Source: DATAXP01 sp036272935 (GTDB taxonomy: Bacteria > Planctomycetota > Planctomycetia > Pirellulales > PNKZ01). Taken from it: 64,000 nt of DNA. Positions 8,337 through 15,610 of this stretch are shown piece by piece (the first letter of the stretch is position 1; every line of letters starts with the position of its first letter). The notes beneath the pieces are model-generated. The model was not told where the DNA came from. It worked only from the letters and a program-made list of their open reading frames with translations, and searched no databases. The stretch lies in assembly GCA_036272935.1 (NCBI GenBank), contig DATAXP010000023.1:1-64000 (forward strand), read 5' to 3'. The position numbers and the translations under genes were made by a program.

Positions 8337-8453
8337 CTACATCCGTTTGATGCGCGCGTACCGCCGCGCATCGGGATAGACCTTAATGCCGACCCAAATC
8401 ACGAATAGCCCCACCAAGATGCCGATCACAATGCCGATGTCTACCGCACGCAT
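8337..8453 (-). CDS. 38-residue single-pass membrane peptide (DUF6893-like)
   Basis: A very small gene with a strong ribosome site (AAAGGAG, seven bases before ATG). The peptide begins MRAVDIG, has one hydrophobic segment (about residues 6-24, IGIVIGILVGLFVIWVGI) and ends with a basic tail (PDARRYARIKRM). Size, topology and the RRYxRIKxM ending resemble the short DUF6893 proteins I recall beside group 1h hydrogenases in actinobacteria; this resemblance is from memory. It lies between the maturation protease gene (27 bases) and hypA (23 bases). It may be a membrane anchor or assembly factor for a hydrogenase that has no cytochrome b partner. It is easily missed because of its size. Confidence 0.72.
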   Translation of the reverse strand: MRAVDIGIVIGILVGLFVIWVGIKVYPDARRYARIKRM

Positions 8454-8480
8454 GGTCAAACTCCTTTGCAACAAGTCGTT

Positions 8481-9029
8481 TCACGTTGCTCCCAGGGGGC
8501 GCAGTCCGGTCGGTGCATGCTGGAGGATGAGCGATTCTACGAGCGACCCCGCCGCGTCGATTGCCGCGCGCACTGGCTCGCTCAACTCCATTTGCATGTC
8601 GTCGGGATCGGCCAGCGGCGTCGGCTCGCAACCGACCACGATCACCCGGCCGCGCGGACCGCCCCACATCGCCGCCACTTCGAGCACCTTGGCCGGCGTG
8701 AGGCTGTGCATCTCGATGCTCGGCCCGGCCGTCGCCGCTGCTTCAGGCGGTTCGCTCTCGGCCGCGGCAGCCGGCTCGATCACGTACAGCGTCCCCGGCT
8801 CCTCGCCACGTGGTGCGGCGTCGACGAGCACGATCAGTTCGTAGTTTTCGAGCATCGCATAGGCCAAGTCGAGCCCTCGAATGCCGAAGTCGACCACTCG
8901 CACTTCGGGAGGCAGCGAACGCTGCCCGAGCCGGCGGACCACTTCGCAGCCGAAAGCGTCGTCGCCGAAAAAGATGTTGCCGATGCCGGCCACCAGGATT
9001 CGCGGCTCACCGGTGCGTGCGTCGCTCAT
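8481..9029 (-). CDS. Hydrogenase maturation endopeptidase (HybD/HycI family)
   Basis: A 182-residue nickel-dependent protease that trims the C-terminal peptide of the large subunit after metal insertion. The N-terminal motif VAGIGNIFFGDDAFG carries the acidic metal ligand; the second Asp is in VVDFGIRG, and His is in EMHSLTPAKVLE. It is slightly longer than usual because of an Ala/Glu-rich insert near 85-105. The start overlaps the stop of the 111-residue gene by 4 bases. The large subunit in this locus keeps a 21-residue C-terminal extension, the expected substrate. Confidence 0.92.
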   Translation of the reverse strand: MSDARTGEPRILVAGIGNIFFGDDAFGCEVVRRLGQRSLPPEVRVVDFGIRGLDLAYAMLENYELIVLVDAAPRGEEPGTLYVIEPAAAAESEPPEAAATAGPSIEMHSLTPAKVLEVAAMWGGPRGRVIVVGCEPTPLADPDDMQMELSEPVRAAIDAAGSLVESLILQHAPTGLRPLGAT

Positions 9030-9361
9030 GCCTCGCCTCGCTGCTCGATCGACGAATCGTCGAGCGGCTCGATGTCTTCGGGGCTGAAGAAGAAACGATG
9101 CCCCGGCTTCCGGTCGATGCCGAAATCCTGCCCCGGGTCGTCGTCCACCGTCACCGCCAAGTGGATGCGGTTCTCGAAGTCGCGCTCGATCGCCTGGATC
9201 GTCGCCGTGCGCCCGGCCAGGAACATGTCGAAGGCATCGGCTTGCCGCTTGGGGGCGAGCCGCACGCGATCGCCGACGCTCAGCTCGAGACCGTTGACGT
9301 GCACCGATTGCAGTGTCGGACGCTCTTCCGGCTCCCAGGGCGGTTTACCGTACAGTGGCAT
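9026..9361 (-). CDS. Conserved hydrogenase-cluster protein, 111 aa, function unknown
   Basis: I do not recognise a named family. The protein is soluble and acidic, with a central beta-rich segment like a small SH3-type barrel (LSVGDRVRLAP, RTATIQAIE) and a conspicuous stretch VTVDDDPGQDFG followed by PGHRFFFSPEDIEPL. The start at 9361 overlaps the preceding gene by 17 bases, and the stop overlaps the protease start by 4, so it is translationally coupled on both sides. I believe similar proteins occur in group 1h hydrogenase operons of actinobacteria. Position suggests a role in assembly or maturation of the hydrogenase. Confidence 0.75.
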   Translation of the reverse strand: MPLYGKPPWEPEERPTLQSVHVNGLELSVGDRVRLAPKRQADAFDMFLAGRTATIQAIERDFENRIHLAVTVDDDPGQDFGIDRKPGHRFFFSPEDIEPLDDSSIEQRGEA

Positions 9362-10382
9362 GACGATCGTCCTGATTGTTGGGGCGCAGGCTGCGCACCG
9401 CGCCGTGCAAGGCCGCGAGCTGGTCGGAGGTGAGCGATTCGGTGCGGTCGAGGAGCGCCCGGGCTCGCGGATCGAGCGCCCGCATTGCCGCCTTTTCATC
9501 GTCGGCCAGCGTCATGATCCGCAGGCTGAGAATCTCGTCGATCTCGGCCCCGTCGAACAGGTTGCCGGGACTTTCCGCGGCGATTTGTGGATAGTCGTAA
9601 AGAATGATCGGCGAAGCGAGCATGGTGTCGCGTTGCCCGGGCTCGCCAACCAGCACCGGCCACAATCCTTGCTGCGAGCATGCGGCGGCCGCCACGGCGA
9701 ATTCCGCGGGTGGTTCGAGCAGCGACAGGAACTCGCCATCATCGAGGTTCAGGATCATGTGCGCTGACACCAGCGCCGACAGCAAGGCCGTTTCACGCGG
9801 CACGTCGCCGCACGGCGTGCGGTTCGTCACCTGAGCCGAAAGGCGACAGAGATCATCGGCGAGCCTCGTCGCGGCGATTTGCAGCTTGCCTTCGATCGCC
9901 TGCTGGCTGCGCTCGATAGTGCCGGCGGTCGATCCAGCGGAGGCGACCAACGGCTCGACGGCGTGTTGGGCCTCGAACCGGAAAGGCACCCGCAAGGACT
10001 CGTTGACCAGCGCATCGAGCGTCGTCGCGGGGATCGCATACTCTCGCTCCGCCGCTTCCTGCCAAGATTGCCATCGCGTGCCATCGCTCTCAAGCTGATC
10101 GACTGGCACCGGTGGCGAGCCTGCACGGTAAATCTGACGGGTAATGATGTGCAACGCCCGGAGCCGCAATGAGAGTTTCGCTGTGCCGGACGCACGAGCT
10201 AGGCACTCGGTGCGCAGGAAACTGGAGTCGCCGGTATCGTGCGTCGCTTGCCATGGCTCGGGCAGCACGCCGCCGAATGTCCAGCGCTGCCGATTCTTGG
10301 TTGACGGACGATAGGGGTACAGCAGGTAGCCCTCGTACAGCACCGCCTCGGCCACCCGATCGACCATCGATGGGGCATTCAT
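9345..10382 (-). CDS. Hydrogenase-cluster protein, 345 aa, function unknown
   Basis: Unrecognised soluble protein of 345 residues. It opens with VAEAVLYEGYLLYPYRPSTK and contains RWTFGGVLP, a mostly alpha/beta body without transmembrane segments or a cofactor signature, and only three cysteines that are not arranged as a metal site. Near the C-terminus lies SPIILYDYPQIAAESPGNLFD followed by an acidic helix. The start at 10382 overlaps the DUF6084 stop by 4 bases; the end overlaps the next gene by 17. The tight coupling implies it is made in fixed ratio with DUF6084 and the 111-residue protein, perhaps as a complex. No reaction can be assigned. Confidence 0.75.
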   Translation of the reverse strand: MNAPSMVDRVAEAVLYEGYLLYPYRPSTKNRQRWTFGGVLPEPWQATHDTGDSSFLRTECLARASGTAKLSLRLRALHIITRQIYRAGSPPVPVDQLESDGTRWQSWQEAAEREYAIPATTLDALVNESLRVPFRFEAQHAVEPLVASAGSTAGTIERSQQAIEGKLQIAATRLADDLCRLSAQVTNRTPCGDVPRETALLSALVSAHMILNLDDGEFLSLLEPPAEFAVAAAACSQQGLWPVLVGEPGQRDTMLASPIILYDYPQIAAESPGNLFDGAEIDEILSLRIMTLADDEKAAMRALDPRARALLDRTESLTSDQLAALHGAVRSLRPNNQDDRHATVR

Positions 10383-11035
10383 GGCACCGCCTCCGGTTCG
10401 CTGGCGCCCAGCAGGCGTGCGAACACCTGGTCCCACAGCGGCAGCGCGCTGGCGCGCTTGTAGCGTTCGAGCCGGTCGAACAAGTCCTTGTCGACCCGCA
10501 GCCACACGCTGCCTGGATAGTAGTGGTCCATCATTGCCCGCCACGTCGCCACCGGAAGCCGGAAGGTCGCTTCGCGTTCCCAGGAAATCTGCGCCGCCTG
10601 CAGGCTGCCGGCATCGTCGTGGTAAAACACCGTGCCGCTGAACAGCAGGCACAGCGGCACTTCGTCGCGCTCCAGCGCGTGGAAATACTTGGTGGCGGCA
10701 ATGTTGAAGTCGTACGAGCAGGTGATCGGCAGATCGATGGTGATGGATTTGGTGAACGGCGGAACGACCGTCTGCGCGTGCGTCCACAACATGCTGCGGA
10801 GCGTGCGACCCCAATCGCGTGGATCGCCGAACAGGTCGAACAGCCGATCGCGCTCGTTCGGAGCATAGCGGCGCTGCGTCGGCTCGATGCGGACCTGGCA
10901 GTGCAGCAGCACCGATTGAATCGTGGCCAAGTCGGTCGAACGGTCTTCGACGCGCAGCTTGAGCGCGATCGCCGGCGCGGCGGCGAGCAGTTGCGGCTCC
11001 GCCGACTCCACGGCGAAGTGCAGGTCAGGAGGCAC
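10379..11035 (-). CDS. DUF6084-family hydrogenase-associated protein
   Basis: A 218-residue protein matching, from memory, the DUF6084 family encoded in group 1h hydrogenase operons. Diagnostic stretches are CSYDFNIAATKYFHAL, EVPLCLLFSGTVFY, the segment around SWEREATFRLPVATW and a C-terminal DLFDRLERYKR helix. It is predicted soluble and mixed alpha/beta. It starts with GTG at 11035, overlapping the DUF5947 stop by 11 bases, and overlaps the 345-residue gene by 4. Biochemical role is unknown; strict co-occurrence with these hydrogenases would suggest assembly or electron-transfer support. Confidence 0.85.
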   Translation of the reverse strand: MPPDLHFAVESAEPQLLAAAPAIALKLRVEDRSTDLATIQSVLLHCQVRIEPTQRRYAPNERDRLFDLFGDPRDWGRTLRSMLWTHAQTVVPPFTKSITIDLPITCSYDFNIAATKYFHALERDEVPLCLLFSGTVFYHDDAGSLQAAQISWEREATFRLPVATWRAMMDHYYPGSVWLRVDKDLFDRLERYKRASALPLWDQVFARLLGASEPEAVP

Positions 11036-11684
11036 GCTGGCCTCCTTGGCTGCGCTGGGCGCGGGCCTGCAAACCGTCGAAGAATTTTGCGATCTCGATC
11101 CACACTTTGGAACCGCCCGACAGGCCTCGCCACGACATGCGAATCAGCCCGACCAGGTTGAAGCAGACATCGATCGGCGCCAAGTAGTACTCGCGCCGCG
11201 CGCCCACGCGATTGACCAGCAGTGCCTCCACTTCGGGCTCGAGTTGAGCCAGGGCGGGATGATCGTGCACAAGCTGCTGCCAAGGCTCGTCGTCCACCGG
11301 CGACTCGACGGCGCCGGCAGGGCTGGGATACGCGGCAATCATCTGCCGTGGGTTCTCGCGCTCGACGAAGAACGCCAGGTTGATCGGTAAGTGGAAGCCG
11401 CTCCACACTTCGTTGGAGACGGAAAAATCATCGAGCGCCACGATCCGGCGAGGCACGCGGCGGAAACGCCCCTGCTGTTGGCCGGGGAAGAGCATCGAAC
11501 AGGCATCGCAGCAACAAACGAGTTGCCGAGCGGCAGGTTCGTACAGATGCAGGTGCTCGTCGGCCAACGGCAGGGCGCATAGCTCACAACGATGCGCGGC
11601 CGGCTGCGGGCGCGGGCGCGCGAACCGACGCAACGCATCGAGCGCGCTGAGGCCGTTGGTGCTGGTCGTTTCCGAAGGATTCAT
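11025..11684 (-). CDS. DUF5947-family Cys-rich hydrogenase-associated protein
   Basis: A 219-residue protein that matches my memory of DUF5947. Near the N-terminus it carries a metal-site candidate: CELC at 33-36 and a CCC run at 57-59 plus Cys62 (VCCCDACSMLF), consistent with a zinc ribbon or an iron-sulfur site. The rest is mixed alpha/beta with the family stretches NLAFFVERENP, AAYPSPAGAVES, EVEALLVNR and LAPIDVCFNLVG, followed by MSWRGLSGG. It lies 30 bases after the 67-residue gene and overlaps DUF6084. Four close cysteines make it a plausible electron carrier or Fe-S delivery partner of the hydrogenase. Confidence 0.85.
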   Translation of the reverse strand: MNPSETTSTNGLSALDALRRFARPRPQPAAHRCELCALPLADEHLHLYEPAARQLVCCCDACSMLFPGQQQGRFRRVPRRIVALDDFSVSNEVWSGFHLPINLAFFVERENPRQMIAAYPSPAGAVESPVDDEPWQQLVHDHPALAQLEPEVEALLVNRVGARREYYLAPIDVCFNLVGLIRMSWRGLSGGSKVWIEIAKFFDGLQARAQRSQGGQRAS

Positions 11685-11714
11685 GGGCGGCGGCTTCCCT
11701 ACCCGCGCGGGCCT

Positions 11715-11918
11715 TTAAGCCGGCGGAATGTTTGGCATGCGCGGATCGATCGGCCCGTGATCCTCGGGAGCGATGCTCGTCGAGTCGCGCGCGCTGCGGT
11801 AGCCATTGCCAGTGGCATTCTTGCCGCGGCCCGGTTCCTGGCCGCTCTTGCGGGCGAGCTCTTCACCCTTGCTGGTCCCGGCTACGTGAACCCCCGCAGG
11901 CGGATGGTTTTGAGACAT
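11715..11918 (-). CDS. 67-residue hydrophilic protein in hydrogenase operon
   Basis: Unrecognised small protein, hydrophilic and probably disordered, rich in Gly, Ser, Lys and Pro (HVAGTSKGEELARKSGQEPG; later PEDHGPIDPRMPNIPP). A ribosome site (AAAGGGA) precedes the ATG, and the gene sits between the NifU-like gene (16 bases) and DUF5947 (30 bases) in the same direction, which supports it being real. It has no membrane segment, signal or cysteine. Composition resembles small stress-type proteins, but no function can be assigned. Confidence 0.6.
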   Translation of the reverse strand: MSQNHPPAGVHVAGTSKGEELARKSGQEPGRGKNATGNGYRSARDSTSIAPEDHGPIDPRMPNIPPA

Positions 11919-11934
11919 GGAAGTTCCCTTTCAT

Positions 11935-12522
11935 TCAGGTGGACGTTTTCTCGGCGGCAGCGACCATTGACAACTGCGATAGCGGGACGAAGCCCGCGCC
12001 GGCGGCCACCTGAGGCGGCGGCGGTGCGAGCCCTTCGACCTCAATGCCCGTCACGTCGGGGGCGACGCTATAGATCGCTTGCTCGATGGTGTTCTTCAGC
12101 GTCGCCTGCGACGAGGGGCAACCGTGGCAGGAGCCTTCGAGGCGCAGCCGCACGACGCCGCCGGACGAAATGCCCAGCAGCGTCACGCTGCCGCCGTGCG
12201 ACTTGAGTTGCGGCTCGACGCTCCGCAGCGCCTCGGCGATGCGAGTCTCGAAGTCGCGCGGATGCACGTCGTGCAGCAGCAGCACGCTGGCGATCAATTC
12301 GTCGTCGGCCAAACTGGCAAGTGCCGCGCGGCCCGCCTCGCCGCCTTGCTCCAGCCGCTCGACGATCCGCTGGATCGCCAAGCCGTGGAATTCGAGCACG
12401 GTTTGCAGCATTTCACGAGTCTGCTCGCGGATCGCGGCGTCCGGAAATTCTTCGATTTGGGGAAGGATCGCCTCGAGCTCGGCGAGGCGCTGGTGCAGAT
12501 GCTCCGCTGGCGACGGTGGCAT
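11935..12522 (-). CDS. NifU-like Fe-S scaffold protein of the hydrogenase locus
   Basis: A 195-residue protein whose C-terminal half is a NifU-type domain: FETRIAEALRSVEPQL, SHGGSVTLLGI and the cluster-binding CxxC (Cys132, Cys135 in GSCHGCPSS). The N-terminal 90 residues are helical and not part of the classical NifU scaffold. Such proteins assemble or carry [4Fe-4S] clusters; here the obvious client is the three-cluster small subunit. The gene begins 60 bases after the large-subunit stop and is the first of the accessory block. A Pro/Ala-rich tail ends the protein. Confidence 0.9.
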   Translation of the reverse strand: MPPSPAEHLHQRLAELEAILPQIEEFPDAAIREQTREMLQTVLEFHGLAIQRIVERLEQGGEAGRAALASLADDELIASVLLLHDVHPRDFETRIAEALRSVEPQLKSHGGSVTLLGISSGGVVRLRLEGSCHGCPSSQATLKNTIEQAIYSVAPDVTGIEVEGLAPPPPQVAAGAGFVPLSQLSMVAAAEKTST

Positions 12523-12582
12523 AACGCATTGCTCGGTGATTTTAGACGTTAGGAACTCGCGGTCGTCCGGAAGAGGTTACCA

Positions 12583-14370
12583 TCAATGTTGCACGCCGAA
12601 CATCGGCACGTGGCGAGTCTCGACGAGCTTGCCGCCGCCGTGATACATGTGCACGCCGCACGGCAAGCAGGGATCGAAGCTGCGCACGGTGCGCATGATG
12701 TCGATCCCTTTGAAGTTGTCGGGGCCGTTTTCCTCGAAAATCGGGCAGCCTTGCACGGCGTCCTCGTAAGGGCCCGGCGTGCCGTAAATGTCGCGCGGGG
12801 TGGCGTTCCAGGGGGTCGGCGGATACGGATGGTAATTGGCGATCTTGCCATCACGGATCACCACATGGTGCGAGAGCACGCCGCGCACCGCCTCGTGGAA
12901 GCCGCAACCGATGGCCTCGTCGGGCACCTTGAAGTCGGACCAGGTCTGCGTGCGGCCGGCGTAGACTTCGATGAGCGCCTTCTCGATGAAGTGCAGCGCC
13001 GCGGCGGCGGCGTAGGCCTGGAAATAGGTGCGAGCCCGATCGCGCTCGATGGCATTGCTCCACTTGGGAATCTTCCATTCGAATTCGGCCGCCGGCTTGA
13101 GCGCGGTCTTGGGGAGCGAAATCTTCACGCTGTGGCCGGTCGATTTGACATAGCCGATGTCGACCAAGCCGGCCAGGGCGGTCGACCAAAGCCGTGCGAG
13201 TGGCCCACCGCCGGTGTCGAGCGGCAGGTGGTCGCCGGTGCGCTTGTCGTACCAGCGCGGGCACATGACCCAGGAATAGTTACCATTGAAATCGCGTTTT
13301 TGCGGCTTCGGGATGGTCGTCTGATTCCACGGATGCTTGCGATCGACCGGGTTGCCCAACGGGTCTTGCTTGACGAACATCTCGCAATTGTCCCAGTCTT
13401 CGTAGTACGAGCTGCCCAACAGGATGCGGATGTTGAGGTTGATGTCGACCAGATCGGTGGTGACAAGCTGCCCGTCGACAACGATGCCCGGCGTAACGAA
13501 CATGTTCCGCCCCCAGTGCGTCATGTTCTTGTAGTTGTAGTCGCAGACGTCGGGGTTGTTGAACGACCCCCAACAACCGAGCATGATGCGCCGCTCGCCG
13601 ACGTGCTCGTAGCCGGGCAGGGCCTCGTAGAAGAAATCGAACAGGTCGTCGTGCAGCGGCACCACGCGCTTCATGAACTCGACGTACCGCATCAGCCGCA
13701 CCATGTAGTCGGTGAACACCTGCACGCTGGGCACGGTGCCGACGCCGCCGGGATACAGCGTCGAAGGATGCACGTGGCGGCCTTCCATCAGGCAGAACAT
13801 CTCGCGCGTGTAGCGGCTGACTTGCAGCGTCTCGCGGTAGAACTCGCCGGTGAACGGGTTCAGCGCCGTCATGATCTCGGCGATCGTGCGGTAGCCGTGA
13901 TCGGCGGCATGCGGGGCTTCGGTCTTGACCGCTTTCTCCCAGACGCTGGGATTGGTTTCGCGGACCATCTTCTCGCAGAAATCGACGCCGACCAGGTTGT
14001 CCTGAAAAATATTGTGGTCGAACATGTACTCGGCCGCTTCGCCCAGATTGATGATCCACTCGGCCAACGGCGGCGGCTTAACGCCGAAGGCCATGTTCTG
14101 GGCATAACAGGCGCAGGTGGCGTGATTGTCGCCACAGATGCCGCAGATGCGGCTGGTGATGAAGTGGGAGTCGCGCGGATCCTTCCCCTTCATGAAGATG
14201 CTGTAGCCACGGAAGATCGACGACGTGCTGTGGCACTCGACGACTTCTTTCTTCTCGAAGTCGATCTTGGTGAAGATGCCTAGGCTGCCCACGATCCGCG
14301 TGATTGGATCCCACGACATCTCGACCAGCTTGCCCGACTTCGTACCCTTTTCGTGTTCAACGGTTGCCAT
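12583..14370 (-). CDS. hhyL: [NiFe]-hydrogenase large subunit, group 1h/5 type
   Basis: Catalytic subunit (595 residues) carrying the NiFe(CN)2CO site that splits H2. The N-terminal nickel motif is RICGICGDNHATCA (Cys76, Cys79); the C-terminal motif is DPCLPCGVH (Cys568, Cys571, His574), followed by a 21-residue extension expected to be removed by the protease encoded at 8481. Within [NiFe] families, the sequence around the L1/L2 motifs, the length and the accessory genes fit group 1h ('actinobacterial-type', high-affinity, O2-tolerant uptake enzymes). The start at 14370 has AAGGA upstream. It follows the small subunit gene by 77 bases. The symbol follows use in the 1h family; the assignment to 1h is by motif and context. 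Confidence 0.93.
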   Translation of the reverse strand: MATVEHEKGTKSGKLVEMSWDPITRIVGSLGIFTKIDFEKKEVVECHSTSSIFRGYSIFMKGKDPRDSHFITSRICGICGDNHATCACYAQNMAFGVKPPPLAEWIINLGEAAEYMFDHNIFQDNLVGVDFCEKMVRETNPSVWEKAVKTEAPHAADHGYRTIAEIMTALNPFTGEFYRETLQVSRYTREMFCLMEGRHVHPSTLYPGGVGTVPSVQVFTDYMVRLMRYVEFMKRVVPLHDDLFDFFYEALPGYEHVGERRIMLGCWGSFNNPDVCDYNYKNMTHWGRNMFVTPGIVVDGQLVTTDLVDINLNIRILLGSSYYEDWDNCEMFVKQDPLGNPVDRKHPWNQTTIPKPQKRDFNGNYSWVMCPRWYDKRTGDHLPLDTGGGPLARLWSTALAGLVDIGYVKSTGHSVKISLPKTALKPAAEFEWKIPKWSNAIERDRARTYFQAYAAAAALHFIEKALIEVYAGRTQTWSDFKVPDEAIGCGFHEAVRGVLSHHVVIRDGKIANYHPYPPTPWNATPRDIYGTPGPYEDAVQGCPIFEENGPDNFKGIDIMRTVRSFDPCLPCGVHMYHGGGKLVETRHVPMFGVQH

Positions 14371-14447
14371 GGCGAAGTTCCTTGATTGCTTTCCTGCTCG
14401 GGACAAGTGCGTGTTGATGCATGCGTGGTGTCGCCCCGTGGTCTGCG

Positions 14448-15530
14448 CTAGCGGCGGCCCGTTGCAGCCGGCGGCTCGTAACCGGTGGTGAGCTTCGTCC
14501 CCTTATGCCGCCACTTTGGCTCCTCGTTGGCGGCCTTATTGGTAAAATGGCGCAGCCAACGGATCACGCGGCCATAAGCGCCGACCATCGTCGACGAAAC
14601 CGTGCCGCCAGGCGGTTCGTCCATGAACGGCATGAACTTGTCGGGGAAGCCGGGCATGGTGCAGCCGATGCAAATGCCGCCGACGTTCGGACAGCCGCCG
14701 ATGCCCGCCATCCAGCCGCGCTTGGTGACATTGCAGTTGACGACCGGCCCCCAGCAGCCGATCTTCACCAGGCACTTGGGCGAGCCGTACTCGTGGGCAA
14801 AATCGCCCTGCTCGTAGTAGCCGGCGCGGTCGCAGCCTTCGTGCACGGTTTTGCCGAACAACCACGTAGGACGCAGCATCTTATCGAGGGGAATGATCGG
14901 CGCGATGCCGGCCGCGTGCAGCAGTAGATATAGCAGCGTCTCAGTGAAGTTATCGGGCTGCACCGGGCAGCCGGGGACATTGACGATCGGCAAGCCCGCC
15001 TTCGATTTCCAGTTCCAGCCCAGGTAGTCGGCCAGGCCCATGGCACCGGTCGGATTGCCTTGCATGGCGTGGATGCCGCCGTAGGTGGCGCAGGTGCCGG
15101 CGGCGATCACGCCCCAGGCCTTCGGCGCCAGCCGGTCGATCCATTCGCAGGTGGTGATCGGCTGGCCGGTGCGCTTATCGGTCCCTAAGGCGGCCCAATA
15201 GCCTTCGCTCTTGATCTTCTCGTTGGGGATCGAGCCTTCGACCACCAGTACAAACGGGTCGAGCCGGCCTTCCTCGGCCTGGTACCAGTACTGCATGAAC
15301 TCGTCGCCCACCTCGTAGGCGAGCACCGGGTTATGCAGGTGAACCTTCGGCAAACCTGGTACCGCGCCGAGCACCACATCCTCGATGCTCGGCTGCATCG
15401 CGGCAGTTACCGACACCGAGTCGCCGTCGCAGCTCAGGCCGGCGGTGATCCAGAGGATATGAACTTCAGCGACCTTGGGCGGCTTTTCCAGGGCGTGCAT
15501 TGGGGCGGCTTGAACCGGAGCACTGACCAT
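14448..15530 (-). CDS. hhyS: [NiFe]-hydrogenase small subunit, group 1h/5 type
   Basis: Electron-transfer subunit (360 residues) with three Fe-S clusters. The first proximal ligand pair reads CDGD (Cys34, Asp37): the usual second Cys of CxxC is Asp, the 3Cys-1Asp proximal cluster described for the actinobacterial-type hydrogenase of Ralstonia eutropha. Other proximal Cys are in GTCATYGG and VPGCPVQP; medial and distal ligands lie in VHEGCDR, KCLVKIGCWGPVVNC and GGCPNVGGICIGCTMPGF. There is no Tat signal or C-terminal membrane anchor, so it is cytoplasmic or peripherally bound. I chose the ATG at 15530 for its GAGGAGGG ribosome site; a longer frame reaches into the FNT gene and is rejected. 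Confidence 0.93.
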   Translation of the reverse strand: MVSAPVQAAPMHALEKPPKVAEVHILWITAGLSCDGDSVSVTAAMQPSIEDVVLGAVPGLPKVHLHNPVLAYEVGDEFMQYWYQAEEGRLDPFVLVVEGSIPNEKIKSEGYWAALGTDKRTGQPITTCEWIDRLAPKAWGVIAAGTCATYGGIHAMQGNPTGAMGLADYLGWNWKSKAGLPIVNVPGCPVQPDNFTETLLYLLLHAAGIAPIIPLDKMLRPTWLFGKTVHEGCDRAGYYEQGDFAHEYGSPKCLVKIGCWGPVVNCNVTKRGWMAGIGGCPNVGGICIGCTMPGFPDKFMPFMDEPPGGTVSSTMVGAYGRVIRWLRHFTNKAANEEPKWRHKGTKLTTGYEPPAATGRR

Positions 15531-15610
15531 GATCGTCCCTCCTCTTAGCTGCGAAAAGTTGGGCACCCCTGTTTCTGGCTGTTTCTGCGCGTCGGCAGGC
15601 ACGCGCTGCA

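Noticed and set aside
8466..9767. 433-codon plus-strand frame over the hydrogenase accessory block
   Set aside because: Covers three coupled minus-strand genes with family similarity; composition is that of a shadow frame.
10169..11161. 330-codon plus-strand frame over DUF6084
   Set aside because: Shadow of DUF6084 and its neighbour, with no ribosome site or family.
12586..14283. 565-codon open frame antisense to the hydrogenase large subunit
   Set aside because: It mirrors the GC-rich coding strand; no recognisable protein, and the sense strand encodes an unmistakable HhyL.
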